A stretch of 64,000 bases of DNA from Gnetum montanum (GCA_015680685.1 MNCI01003053.1:47038-111037), one strand, 5' to 3'; counted from the stretch's first letter, positions 24,851-37,886 are shown. Notes: generated by a model from the sequence alone, not told the origin. Program-made: numbers and translations.

Positions 24851-24889
24851 AAGAGCCTGAGGTGGAGTTTGTACAATAGATTTTCACAG

Positions 24890-27700
24890 TGAAAATATGT
24901 TATTCTAGGTAGGACAAAGTGCCTAGACCTAGGCCAAGCCTAGAGGTCACTCTCATAAAGGCTTTCCTAGAGAAGATCCGCATGAAGGAGATTAAGAGCT
25001 TTATCTTGTAGGAGTCTGATTTTGGGTCCTTCCTAAAGTTTTCTTTGTAAGAAGTTCAAGGTCAATTATAGGTATCACCACTTTGGCCCACAATTTCCAC
25101 TAGTAGATATTGGTACCTTAGTAAGACATACTTGTTTTGAAATAATTACTAAGAAGATGCCACATTCAAGATAAAAAATATTACCATCTCCTACTTAGAG
25201 GAGGCCATTTTGAAGGCCTTAGGACTTTGAAATATTAGAGTGAAGTTCATAGAGTTGTTTATCTAATTAAATGCCTAGAGAAAAAAGAAATGAAAATAAA
25301 CATATTTTGGAGTAGACCACAAGGAGTATGACACATTGACTAAGGTAAATAGAATCTATTTCAAGATTGCAACATATCATCTTAATCCTATGGTACGTCT
25401 AAGTAGGGTTATGTCCTTTTCTAGGGCCTGTATTGCTCTTAGTGGAAGGTTCCTTGTCAACCCACCTTAGCACATTTTCCAAGGAATAGAGAAAATATTT
25501 AAAGAAAATATAAGAATGATAGGAAGACACTTTCCTTCCCATGCCTAATGAAAAAAATTTATAGAATGCAAGGGAAGGGGGGAAATCATGTGGTACTCTA
25601 ACAACATTCTTTGAAAGGTCACAAAAAGGTTTTGGTAGGAGATGAAGAAAAGCCACCTATGTAGCTTTAGGAGGAAGAAGCACCACCATCGCCAACAAAG
25701 AACACCACAAGTGCTAAAGAAAGACTAAGATGGTTAAGGAAAAAATAGTAACAAGCATTTGATGGTAAGCCTACAGACTATCACCTTGTAATGAGCTACT
25801 TGAATGACATTATCAAAATAATCAATTGGCTGCAGGAAAATTCATCTAACTTTTTAGTATAAAGAAGTCACACTATTGTTCATGCCAATCTTGCTACTAG
25901 TAAAGTTATAGTATATTTACTTGCAAAGCAAGTACTAGAGATCTTAGGTAATGTTGTAACCTTCTTAATGATGCTGGAAGAGGGAGAAGATGTAATAGTG
26001 ATTATCATGCCTCATAGAGAACAAGCAACTACTACAAAGGTGGTGGAAAATCAAATTGGAGAAGCCCTAAAGGTTCCTACAACATCGATTTCAAATTTTG
26101 TTGGAATCAAAGATGTTCAAATATTTGTAGAAACTAGCTCAAGGGGGATGATAGTACCACAATATAAGGAGGTGTTGGATAGATTGGTGGGGACTGAACA
26201 ACTGATTCTAGATGTTTTTGACATTTCAAAAGATGTAATAATAATCCATACTGCACTACTTGAGGCAAGGGACAAACTCCTAAATGTTGAAGTGGAACTT
26301 CAAGAGGCCACCACTTGGAACCAATAGTTGGTAGTTGAAGTTTTCCAACTCAAAACTCACTTGTCTAATCTGGTGATCCATGGACCTGAATTAACTAGCA
26401 ATGAGACCTTCAAGCAACTCAAGGCTAAATAAAAGAAGGCTGAAAAAAATAAGAAGAGGATCATCTCGGATGTATCCTTGTTAAATGTCTTGTGAAATAG
26501 TACAAACAAGAACCTTTCTTAGGTCCGTAGGGAGAATAAGGACTTGGCCAAGTAGAATAGAAGATTAATTAAGGTAGAAAAGTAGAAATAATAATTAGAA
26601 GAATACCTTAAGCACTAGCAAGAGTACTTAGCCAAATTCAACTAGGACGTGTGGAGATTGATAGTAGAGAACAAGAATCTCTCAATGGCGGAGGTGCATG
26701 CAATAAAGTATAAGTTGACTATTGAAATTGCTCCCTTGAAAAGTGAGGCCCTAAAGTATGAGAAAGTTAAAAGACTAAGATCCTAAAGTATGAGAAAGAG
26801 ATATGACTTACCAAGGGTAATATAAATGAAGCTTTCTTGTAACTCTAACTTTAAGGCGACATATGGAAGCCCAATTTAAGAAACTAAATGAATATAATAA
26901 ATTCAAAATTCACGTGAAAGAGTTCTAGATTGAATAGATGATGGAATATATGGATCTTTCTAATATTCAATACATAAATTTGGCAATGCTCACTATTAGA
27001 TGACCAAGGTCAAAGTTAAATGAGCAAGTAACCAAGTTGTACTTATTGTACAAAGGCAAGTTCAAGCTCCATAAAGACATAAAGAAGAAACTAGAAATAG
27101 TAAGTACAAATTTTGAGATTCTTAAAGGCAAATCTAAAGAGTAAATATTAGTTGTAGTGAACTTTGCCAAATGCATGATTGACCACCAAGAGCTCAAGAA
27201 CATTATCAATGAGTTTGATATTGAACGATATTTTGCTGTTTAGCTCATCAATGTCAAGGAGATATTTTATGCTTTGCCTTATCCACGGGATGTGCTAACA
27301 ATAGTGACTCTAGGCGAAGTAGCTTGGATAACCAATTATCTTAGGAATAAGGAAGAAAATATGAAAGTATGACTGGATGCATTTTAGTTGAAGTTAGAGG
27401 TAGCAATAGCAATCAGGTAGTCATAATCCACACTAAGACATGAGGAGCTACCACAAGAGCCACAAGAGCCACCACCTCCTAGCACCACTTGATGCATATA
27501 CCTTGGATGATTTTGTATATATCTACACAAGAAATTTTTTTTGTAATGTGTTCAAATGTTTTCATCTCAAATTGTAAGAAATTCAATAGTTTTTGTTATG
27601 TAGTACTCAAAGTGGTTAGTCAGTTAGTCAATCTCATACTTTTTCAATTTTGTGAACAACTCGGTCCTAATTTTGTTAATTTGAGGAAGAGTTCTTAGTC
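24890..27700 (+). pseudogene. E6 extra ORF (env-position ORF), degenerate
   Basis: It is homologous throughout to the E3 extra ORF at 52500-55260. Early landmarks are an RIYFKIATYHLNPMVRLSR block near 25345-25400 and ALSGRFLVNPP near 25430-25465. The best-preserved stretch, 25968-26327, reads MLEEGEDVIVIIMPH, then VVENQIGEALKVP, DVQIFVET, LDRLVGTEQLILDVFD and LLEARDKLLNVEVEL. From about 26330 on it is Glu/Lys/Leu/Gln-rich and coiled-coil-like, with many stops. It is followed directly by a polypurine tract and an LTR. I see no membrane segment or signal peptide. Function is unknown; by position it is the env-like ORF of Athila elements. Confidence 0.68.
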
Positions 27701-27713
27701 AGTCATGGGGGTA
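27701..27713 (+). other. E6 polypurine tract
   Basis: agtcatgggggta lies immediately before an LTR starting TGATAAACATC. Confidence 0.8.
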
Positions 27714-28312
27714 TGATAAACATCAATGTCAAGAGGTTATATCAATGTAAACTTTGCTTTGGCATGCATTAGCATTGACGTAAGTGTTATAATGCTTATA
27801 AATATGAGCTGTCTATCATGTTTATGAAACCATTTGGTCATTTCCTTAGTCGAATCTTATAGTTTTATCATGTAGAAGCTAGAATTTTCCCACTGAGTGC
27901 TTGTAGTATGATTTAAATAAATTGTCTAAAGTTTTATTTAAGTACTTGATATACTTGGATACATTAGCATAATGATAATAAATCAAGATCTATTCTATTC
28001 ATTGCAGCACTTGGCTTCTTGTTTTAATCTCTTACTTGCAATTTACTTTAATTATTCTTTAATATTTCATATGTAGTTAAATATTTTACTTTATCATACT
28101 TAATTCATTTACATAAGTATAATTGACATCAAGCACAAATGTGCTAGCACTTGGTAATCCTAGTAGTAGATCACTTAGTATGCCCATTAGTGAACACTTG
28201 GTAACCCAATGACATTAGTATATGTTCAAGATGTGTACAACAAGTTGGGATTGAATACTCCATACTTAAGCTAGTTTAGATTTATTTTCTTGCACATAGA
28301 TTAAAATATTTT
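27714..28312 (+). repeat. E6 3' LTR fragment (3' end missing)
   Basis: It starts TGATAAACAT after a polypurine tract. TCAATGT/TTGACGTA words precede a TATAAATA box near 27801. The R and U5 parts resemble the E7 LTR (compare 28150-28260 with 62730-62860). Near 28312 it stops short and the sequence continues as the R-U5 part of another LTR family. The two halves are therefore a fusion, not one LTR. Confidence 0.7.
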
Positions 28313-28970
28313 TCTAAAAGCCTATAGCAGGAGTCAGAAAGTGTAAGGATCTTTATTCAAGCACTAATGTACTTGAGCACACCAATGTAAATGAAAATAA
28401 AGATGAGCCTTTTGATTAAACCTTGTAGCACTTGGAATAAATTAATGATTTATTTTTTCATTATCATTTTCATTAATTATGCAATCAATTAAGATAAGTA
28501 AGGCTTTAATTAATTACCTAATTAAGCTAAATAGATTAAGCACATAAGTATGACTGCTTCGAGCATAACATACAACACTTGGTAATCCCAACAACGCTTA
28601 ATGCTTGGTAACCCAACAGTGTTGTATGCATTTAGGATGTGTACAAAAAGTGGGATCGAATGCATATGTTAGGATAGTTAGTTATTAATTAGTAATCAGA
28701 TTATTTAAATTGGTTAATAAATTGAGTTTCAACTTGTTATCAATCATAGGTGACTAAAATATAAAATAATAAAACTCATGTGCCCCAATTACATTTAACC
28801 ATACAACTAAGTCTCACAAGTGCAATTGGGAAGATAATGATTATCACAATTAGATTTCACTTCCTAGAACTAGTGTACTTAGGAACTTAAGATCTGCGGA
28901 ATTCGACCAGATTGCACATGAACACTTGTAATTCATATGGTTGGGTGTAGAGTATACTCATCACTTATCA
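28313..28970 (+). repeat. E3 5' LTR remnant (U3 lost)
   Basis: It matches the 3' LTR from about 55705 onward and ends CACTTATCA, followed by a primer site. The U3 and TATA region is absent, replaced by the E6 LTR fragment upstream. An AATAAAGATGAGCC polyadenylation-type segment lies near 28400. Confidence 0.72.
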
Positions 28971-28989
28971 TTGGCACCATTGCTGGGGA
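28971..28989 (+). other. E3 primer binding site (tRNA-Asp type)
   Basis: TTGGCACCATTGCTGGGGA follows the LTR end directly; it is the same type as in E1, E2 and E5 with deamination-type changes. Confidence 0.8.
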
Positions 28990-29133
28990 TCCTTAATTTG
29001 TTACGTGAGCTATCTAGGATTTAGTGAAAATTTATTTAACATTGTTGGAATAAACCCTAAAGTCATATCATACATCAAAATAACTACAAAAATTATAAAA
29101 AAGCACACTACATTTCTTTTTTTCTAATACAAG

Positions 29134-31556
29134 ATGTCTTCTTCTCACAGGAGTGATTCTCCACGTAAGTCTGATAGAGTAAATCAGCATGTGCCATAGC
29201 AATATAGAGTGATATATGCTCATCTTGATGAGTATGTACCTAATTTCACCTTCATTCTACATCAAGATGTAGCGAGACATGGCAAGGAACATTGTGTTGC
29301 CACCCAATTAATCTATTACTATGATGCTCCACCAAAATCTTATGTGGTTGGGCATCCAAGGGCTTCCTACTGAATATGTTGTGCAAGATAGTAATGTTAG
29401 GGATTATCATCCCACTAATGCACAACATCTAAGGGATCAATAGCTAGAACAATGTTACGAGTTTCTGAAGGAAAGTGGTCCAATGATTTCCCATTCTTGA
29501 TGTACCAAAAAGATGATGGAGAACACTTCTCTGTGGGTTTTCCAAGAGACTCTTCTCTTTAACTTTGGTGAAGGAGGTCAAAACCAGAACTTATAGTCCG
29601 ATATACATAATCCTAGTTTTGACAAGAGCAGATCCCATGACAAAGGGGGATCCAAGAAGGAGAGTCATGGCAGTGATGTAGGCAAGTAGCATGATCATGA
29701 TCATGGCTACAACCACCAAAGAGGGGATGGTACGCAATGTGATGGTGCTAGTCCTCCTTCCTCTTCACCTTCAACATAATTTTCTTCCTCTTTTGGCTCT
29801 GAATATAACTGCAAGGGATGCAATCATGATGGAGGTAAACAACAAGACCAAGATAATTGTAGGGACCATTAGGTAAGTTGAGATCAAAGGCACAAGCATT
29901 CAAGAAAGGCTCATCGTCATGAACGAAGGGATACTAAAGGGCATCATAGACACCAAGGTCATGGCTACAACGAGCCTTTGGTTACTACCTAAAGCATGCT
30001 AAACATTGCAAAGGTAGTGAGAATTTTGATAAGGCACATGAGAGATAGTAGGATCAAGCAATTGGATATGAACAACATTTTCAATTTTGAGGGGTGATAT
30101 AACTCTGATCCACAAAACCATCTTTAAGCTTTTCATGATGCCTATGCCTTACAAAACATAGAAAACAATTGGCAAAAGCTTAAGTTGATCCCCAGAACAC
30201 TCATCAAAGAAGCAAAAAGTTAGTATTGGTCATTGGAACCTGAATCAATTCATAGATGGAGTACAATGCTTGAACTATTCAATGACAAGTATCAAATGTA
30301 CTCCCGAGTGTCCAATTTGAGAAGGTAGATCTAAGATTGGAAGCAAAGAACACATTAGTCCTTGGATGCCATCATGGGTAGATATTCCTTATTACACTAA
30401 TTCCCTAGCCATGGTTACTCTCAGCAAGAACAACTTTGCAACATCATAGATGGGCTTCACTTTGAAAGAAGGAGAACTCTTAGGACCTACGCCAAAGGAA
30501 GACTGTTAGAATTAAGAGTCCATCAAATCCAAAGGCTAATTGAGTAGGTAGCAAAAAAGGAAGGATAGTTGAGAAAATAGAAAAATGTAGAAGAATACAA
30601 CTAAGATCCTTCCATTCACAAGAGGAATGTCCAATTTTGTGACAATAAGGAGGAATCATCACTTGATGAGGTGGTGAACTAGAAGGTCTTGCCAATTAAA
30701 AAATATACCTCTAAAATCTCATTTAAGGTAGATCATTTGTGGGAATCTATGAATAATAAATTTTAACCTACTATGAAAATTACTGAAGAATACAAAGAAT
30801 AAAGTAGTGATCATGATCGCAGGAGGCGAAAGGAAGTTGAACATGCTAATCAAAGGGATAAGGAAAAGATTACTACAGTAGACGAAGTTGTGGAAATTAA
30901 ATCAGATGATGATGGTGAATGTGACATCTACTAATATAAACATCCTAAGGTATGTTGCCCCATTGTGTCACACTTATAGGAGTCTGGGGTGTATGCTCTA
31001 AATTCATGACTAGTAAAAAGACAAACACCTAGAAAATTGCCTTATCCTCAAGGTAATACAAGACAATTCCACTAGCAACAACAAGCTTATTATCCAAATG
31101 AAGCTCCACAATAGTCATATGAGCAATACCAATAGTGGCAACACCAATAGTCATGGGGAATGCCACCACCAAGGTAGTAGTACCCTTACAGATAACCAGA
31201 TCCATATGGGCCTTAAGTTCAGCAACCCCTATCTCCATGTGACTATTCTAGTCATGTTTATCCTTTCAACATCACTACTGTCCTCTCGAACACTATAGAG
31301 CTCATTCTCCATATTTCAAGATGGATACCACATTTCATCCTTATCCTCTTATTATTCTTACACCTATTCCTCCATCCTTAATGTAACTATCACCTACTCC
31401 ATCCAATCAAGGTGAACTTCCAGCCTAGCCATAGTCATGCAATGCTACCAAGGCTGTTAATTGAACATCGACTAATCAACTGAGTGGTTCAGAACCTCAT
31501 GCTAGTAAAAGATCATTTTTCTAACTAAGATCTCATAGACTTAGGCAGTTGGTCAT
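29134..31556 (+). pseudogene. E3 gag, degenerate, cut by E4
   Basis: It starts ATG at 29134 (MSSSHRSDSP). Homologous landmarks to the other gags: an LDEYVPNFTFILHQD block (29220-29270), the Ser-rich middle (29745-29800), FHDAYALQNIENNWQKLKL (30130-30186), a MGRYS-like block near 30375, AKGRLLELRVHQIQRLI (30493-30543), and a degraded zinc motif with CDIY and a KHPKVCC string (30920-30960). In-frame stops include TAG at 30326-30328. The Pro/Gln-rich linker follows to 31556, where E4 is inserted. Confidence 0.75.
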
Positions 31557-32445
31557 TGATGGGACAAGATATCGTATGGGCCGTGACATCGCATCCCTCG
31601 CAATATCACGTACGCGATATCGCATCCTCCCTCGCGATATCGCGGTGCGCCGTCATATCTATAAATAAGAGGCGGCTCTCCCTTATTTCATAATCTAGGC
31701 CTAGACTGTAGCGAAACTCTAGTAGTTTTTCCACTCCAGAGATAGATTAATTTCCATGTGCCCATAGTAGGAACTCCAGAGTGAACGGATCTTTATTCAA
31801 GCAAACATTGTACCTGAACACAAGTTTGTGTACAGCAATAAAGACGAGCTTCTTAGATAAACCTTGCAATGCATGGAATAGGCTAATCAGGATTTTATTT
31901 ACTGGTATTTATTACCTATTATTTATTATCTGTTATTTATTACTTTCTCTCTCAACCCTTCTCTCCTAGTTAAGTGCCTTAGTATGATCGCTTCAAGCAC
32001 GTGTGTTACGCGTGGTGATCCCAGCAACAATTAGCATTTGGTAGCCATGGTTGCATCGGTTTAGGGTGTGTATGGTAAGTGGGAATGGATGCTGACGTTA
32101 GGTTAATTTAGACTTAGTTCATTAGTTAAAGTTATTAATTAGTTTCTCAACCCTTCACCTTAATAGCATAGGAGACAAAAACATAAAAAGATATAAAAAT
32201 CATATACCTCGGACTTACTTAACCATACACCGTGACAACTACAAGTAAGTCTAGGAAGACAATGAATGATTAACCCTAAGTGTTCCATGAGGCGTGTAGG
32301 CACTTAGTCTGCGGAGTTCGGCCGGATCACACGTGCTACACTCGTATTCATATGGTTGAGTGTAGAGGTACCTCGCCACNGCCGGATCACACGTGCTACA
32401 CTCGTATTCATATGGTTGAGTGTAGAGGTACCTCGCCACTCATCA
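31557..32445 (+). repeat. E4 5' LTR (contains an assembly duplication)
   Basis: It runs from TGATGGGACA to CACTCATCA. GATATC-type units lie at 31566-31642, followed by TATAAATA near 31661. Bases 32321-32379 are repeated exactly after an N at 32380, so about 60 bases of the 889 are artefactual. Confidence 0.9.
32321..32439. other. Assembly gap N with duplicated flanks (59 bp)
   Basis: The 59 bases 32321-32379 recur exactly at 32381-32439 on the other side of a single N at 32380. Other LTRs of the family have this stretch once. Open frames spanning it are artefacts. Confidence 0.9.
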
Positions 32446-32464
32446 TAGGTGTTGTTGCCAGGGA
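32446..32464 (+). other. E4 primer binding site, diverged
   Basis: TAGGTGTTGTTGCCAGGGA follows the LTR end. It occupies the primer position and differs from the E2 site mainly by C/T and G/A transitions. Confidence 0.7.
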
Positions 32465-32588
32465 CTAAGTGTTTGTGCGCTAAGTAGAACCTAGGACATC
32501 ACTCACATCGTTGGAAGCCTAAACAAACCTTCAGGTTAATTAAAAGAAAAATTATATAATGGTTAACAGCACACCGAATTAAGACACA

Positions 32589-35500
32589 ATGTCTTCTTCT
32601 TCTTCTCATAAGAGCAACTCACCACCTAGGGATCATACAAAGAACAGTCGGCAATCAAAAACACATAACCTAAATCCACCAAGTCCTCAAAAATACCGAG
32701 TGGTATATACTCATCCTGATGAGTACATACCAGACTTTACCTTTATCCTTCATCAAGATGAACAGCTGTGATGGAGAGATTTGCAAGGTAACATCGTGTT
32801 AACTCCAGATTGATCAGTCCCAAACATGCTTGTCCATGCTTTGGCACAGATTGGCATGACAAAACTATATGCTGAATACGTTGCAGTAGATTTTGACCTA
32901 AGGGATTACCATCCCATAGCTTTACAACGTATGAGGGACTCAAGGCAGGAGAGCCAACATACACTATTGAAGTGCAAAGAGGTCCCGAACGTCCTAAGTG
33001 AAATCAGAGATGGTGAACCATTTATAACGGGTTCTCTATTGAAAGATGTTTCCCCTTCTAACGATAATGAGGAGGTGGGGTATCAGAACCTACAATCAAC
33101 GATACACAACCCTGGTTTTGATCCCTGTGAACACCAACTGTTCACTGAGGGAACAACAACACATGATAAGGACGGGCACTTTGATCATCATCACGATCGG
33201 GGTCGTAGCAGCAGAAGATAAGGTAGGAAACATCATCATGGTGATGGTTCTCCTTCTTCTTCTCCTTCTTCACATCATTCACCCTCTCCTTCCACATCTA
33301 GGCATAGCCATCATGAACATAATGGTAAGGATAAAGGTAGCTGAAATGAGAGACCTCGACGAGAGAGTTGAGAGAGAGGACAAGGGCATGAACGAAGGGA
33401 AAGTAGGGAACAACGAAGACATCACAGGTGTCATGAAAGAGATGATTATGATGAACCCCTACTTGCCACCCGAAGCATGTTAAATATAATGGAGGCAGTG
33501 ACAATACCAACAAGGCATTTAAAAGATAGTCAGATCAAGCGCTTAGACATGAAAAATATCTCACGTTTCAAAGGAGGATACAATGTAGATTCACAACATC
33601 ATTTAGAGGCATTCCATGATGCCTGCACCTTGCAAAACATAAAGAACAAGTGGCAAAAACTTAAGTTGTTTCCTAGGATACTTATCAAGGAAGCAGAGAG
33701 TTGGTATCAGTCCTTAGAGCTGGAAACCATCAGGAGGTGGAGTACGATGTTAGAACTCTTCAACGATAAATATCAAACGTACTCCAAAGTGTCTAATTTG
33801 TGTAAGTAGATCCAAGGATGGAAGCAAGGTACTCATGAACCCTTGGATGCTACCATGGGTCGCTACTATGCATTGTTACATCGTTGCTCGGGCCATGGTT
33901 ATGCACAACGGGACCAACTTCGCCACATTGTAGATGGGCTAAGGCATGAGACTAGAAGAACCCTTGGGACTTATGCCCAAGGGAGACTATCAGAACTTAG
34001 AGCCCATGAAATTCATCGCTTTTTGGAACAAGTAGCAAAAGAAGAAGGTGAACTACAAAAAAGGGAAAATGCGGAAGAATACAACTGTGATCCTTCCCTT
34101 CGGAAGAAGGGAGTGAAATTTTGCGATGAAGAGGATGCGTCACCACTCGAAGAGTTGGTGAATAGAAAAACCTTGCTGATTCAAAAGCTAACAACAAAAG
34201 TATCGGCTAGGGTAGATCAACTGTGGGATTCCTTAGACTCTAGACTTGAAACTATCCTGAAAATTATAGAAGAGTCTAAGGAGGAACGAAGTAGTGACAA
34301 GAATAAGACAAAGTGGAGAGATTCAGGCCCTACACATAATAGGGGTAAGGAAAAATTTACTATCTCCAATGAGGTTGTGGATTCAGACATAGGCGATGAC
34401 GGTGGATGTGAGATCTGCCAATATGACCATCCTAAGGGATGTTGTCCAATCATCTCACATCTACAAGAGTCTAGGATGTATGCACTTAATCCAAGACTTA
34501 ACCAATGGCAAATACCCCAAAGGTTACCTTATCCTCAAGGGGTCCCAAGATAGTTCCATCAACCATTAACATACTATCCAAGTGGAACTCCACCACAACC
34601 CATTGGATAACACCAGCAGTGGCAATACCCACAGTCATGGGGGATGCCACCGCCGAAACATCAATACCCTTATTGGCAACCTGATCCTTATGGCTATTAT
34701 GTGCAGCAATCGGTTTCTCCAAGTGACTCTATGGATCACACAACTCCCCAACGTCACTACCAAGCTTGAGAGTACTTTAGGAGGACTCCTTCTCCTCTGG
34801 AAGGTACCCCACATACTTACCATCCTCCAACTCCATCTGCACCTCTTCCACCTGTAGTTCCCATACAACCTACTCCAAAAATGCAAGGGGAACTCCCCAC
34901 TCAACCGTAGCAACGTAACACTACGAGAGCTGTAAACATTCAACCCGCTGCTGGTTTTGACAACCATAAAAAGAGAAGACCTTACTTCAAAACCAAAAGC
35001 CCAGACAAGCTCTCACAACAACAAGCGGTTAAGCCTATGTGCACTCCTCCACCATCTAAAACTTCGAAGCACCCTTTAATCCAATAGAGCTATACGCATA
35101 CGGTTATGTTAACGCATACCATAACCGACTGAATCAAGGTAGGCCACCTTCCCAGGAAACTATCTGACCCTGGGAGTCCCTTAATCTATTTACAAATCGT
35201 TGAAAATAAACCACATAAGGCTCTTCTTGACTCAGATTCCGAAGTCAACTTAATTTCACAAGAGATGTATCAAGCCTGGAACCTGCCCCAACTTAAGAAT
35301 AACAACATCCAACTAGAGCTGGCAAACTAGTCCATCACCATTCTCTTGGGATTGGTGGAGGACATTATTACCACTGTGTGTGGTTGGTCCTACCCAGCCG
35401 ATTTCCTGGTGATTGAAGTCAACAACAACGAAGGGGACTTCCCAATTATAATGGAAAGGGCATGGCTAAGCACAATAGAATCATGTCTTAGGATCCACGA

Positions 35501-35939
35501 TCTTTTCTTGGAAATCTCTAAGGTAAACATTTATGGAAAGATCGAGAAGAGGAAAGTTCCATGCATCACATACAATGATTCATCGGGTGATGACATGGAG
35601 GAAATGCCTCCATGCAACAGGTGTGTCCTTGATACTTTGAAACAAAGATGCCTGTATGTAGCAACCACACAACAAGTAGTAGACACCTCATGGTTGACAG
35701 CTAGTCGAAAGAGCAATCGACAAATATGCATGGAACGAATTGAGGAAACAACTCATGCTAACAATGATAACAATGAAGGCATAGACACATTGGAATATGA
35801 GCATCGCCAACTTCCACCCCTTAACCTAAAAACATTAGTTGGGAGAAGTTGGGCACTTCTAAAAAATTCCAATAGGCGTTCATTATTTCGAATCTCTCCC
35901 TTTCCATTCAGTCATGGGGGAGATGGCCACTTATGCTAA
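32589..35939 (+). pseudogene. E4 gag-protease single reading frame with nonsense mutations
   Basis: From ATG 32589 to the stop at 35937 the homologous blocks stay in one frame (about 1,116 codons), broken only by point stops such as 32769, 33219, 33807, 34551, 34767, 34908, 35088 and 35328. Modules: MSSSSSHKSN start; YTHPDEYIPDFTFILHQD (32706-32760); Ser/His/Pro low complexity (33240-33310); gag core FHDACTLQNI to MLELFNDKYQTY (33613-33785); MGRYYALLHRCSGHGYAQRD; an acidic helix; zinc motif CEICQYDHPKGCC (34408-34446); Pro/Gln linker; protease ALLDSDSEVNLIS (35221-35260, DSG altered to DSD); GWSYPADFLVIEV; and end SHGGDGHLC. It is the clearest view of the reduced element's protein layout. No RT follows. 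Confidence 0.85.
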
Positions 35940-37886
35940 TCGTTGGAGGCCCTCAGTTCTTTTCAGTTTTTGTTTTACACATTTTTGTTTTACATGTTTT
36001 TGTTTTACAAGTTTTTATTTTACACATTTTTGTTTTACATATTTTTTTCTTACATGTTTTTGTCTTACACATTTTTGTTTTACAAATTTCTTTAACTTTT
36101 CTTGTTTTTTTTCTACAACATCGTTATACTTTTCCATTTTTTGTGTGTGTTTGTGTGTGTTACCCGCCTTGTAAGTTTGTCACCCAATAAGTGTTCTTCC
36201 TGATGATATGAACTATTTTTCTTTGATTGCCAATGTTTGGTTTTTACCTTTAAGTTATGATGTTGATACTAAGGTATGTTCTTTTGATATGGTAGGCAAT
36301 GACTCCATTTCATCCATCCATCGACAAAGTCTATGGTCTCTCTTGGCTAGGAAATGTACAATCCCTTTCTTAATAAGAACTTTAACGAATCGGTGACTGG
36401 GCACTTCTCAAACTAAGTAAGGACCCAAGGTTTGAAAAGGGTGTGAATTCAAGGGAACTTGATGCTTTTGTGTTGGCCATTCTCTTAGGTGCTTGGATGT
36501 TTTCTTCTTGGGTTTTCTTCTTGTTCCAATGTTACCCAATTATTGGAAGTTGAGTCAATAAAAATAAAAAGTCTTTGCATGGTGTGGTTCTCATGCATAA
36601 AAATATAAAATAAAAAAAATAAAGTGATAATTCAAAGCACACCCCTTAGACGAAATAATTATTTGGGCTACAAGCACTGGTTATGGAGCTAAAAATGTTC
36701 CCTCTAACTAAGGCCCTCCTCACTTCCCATTCTCTCCTCATTTGTTTCGTCGGAATGGTGGTGGCCCTTGGAGACGACATTCTTGTTACTTCAAGGGGAT
36801 GGATTAGCCAAATGCATTGATGTGAAGTCACTGGATGTGGTTGGTTTGAGGCTGGAGTTGGAAAGAGATTTGCCAAGTCACATTAACCATGAAACACACA
36901 AGGGATTGTACACCACCTTGTTCTTGAGACTCCATTCCATTCTCTTCTCTCCATCCTTCTTTCCATTCTTCACCTCATTATCAGTTGTATCATTAGTGTA
37001 TATTTTGGTTGACGCATTGTTTTCTTTTTGGTAAATTCTTGCGATTAAGACTTTAAATCTTGTTCCAAAGGACATTCCCAGAGCCTACAAACTCTTTGAA
37101 TGTGGGTTTGTTAGGGCATTAAGCACATGAGCTTGCTTTGGGGAGGATCCATTGACATTCCTATTTGGTGCATCAGTTAAATTCTTTCCTTTAACATTTT
37201 TGCATTCCATTTTATTTTGTTCATTTCCATCTCGATATCCATTTCATCAATGTCATAGTTGTCCCTTTTATCTATCTTTCTTATTCCTTTCCTTTCTCCA
37301 TTCTAATGCTACCGGAGGTTCACGATTAGTCATGGGGGTACGGGGCCCACTTTTTTTAATTTTCTCCTAGCCCTGATTTTTTCCTAACCCCTACACCTTT
37401 GATAGTCACCATTAATATATCTTCAGATCTACAATCAACCATACCACAACCTAGCCAATGGACTTTCACCGAAGCAAGGTATCAACTACATTGGAATTTA
37501 TTTACCCTTGCTAATATAAGATTGTGTTGTGTGTGTAGATGGCAATCATATAACAATGGAGGGGATTTGGAAGGAACACTTGGAATGGAGTAGCGCTAAA
37601 GCAGCTATGCAAGGAGCAAGACCGATAATGCACATCTGGATGGACAACGAAAGGCACAATCTTGGCGTTGGCAGCAGCAACACTTCTTTCTCTCTCTCTT
37701 TCTTAGCTGCAAAATGAGGCCTAATGTCAATGTAATAAGGTGTTCACTCTTGTTGTCATAAACACTAGTTTTGTTATGTCTTGTAATGATGATCCATTCA
37801 CATGTCATCCCATTAGTTCCATTTGAGTCAATAACTCTATACCTTCTCGATATTATTGTAAGGAACTCGAGGATGAGTTTTCATTT
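35940..37886 (+). other. E4 non-coding 3' region
   Basis: No gene is supported. A minisatellite-like array of TTTTTGTTTTACACA-type units lies at 35960-36110, longer than in E5. It is followed by a GT-rich run (36140-36160) and spacer shared with E2 and E5. A second agtcatgggggta lies at 37328-37340, followed by cggggccc. Confidence 0.75.

Noticed and set aside
32251-32468. Short mirror-repeat proteins spanning the N at 32380
   Set aside because: They exist only because 59 bases are duplicated around the assembly N.
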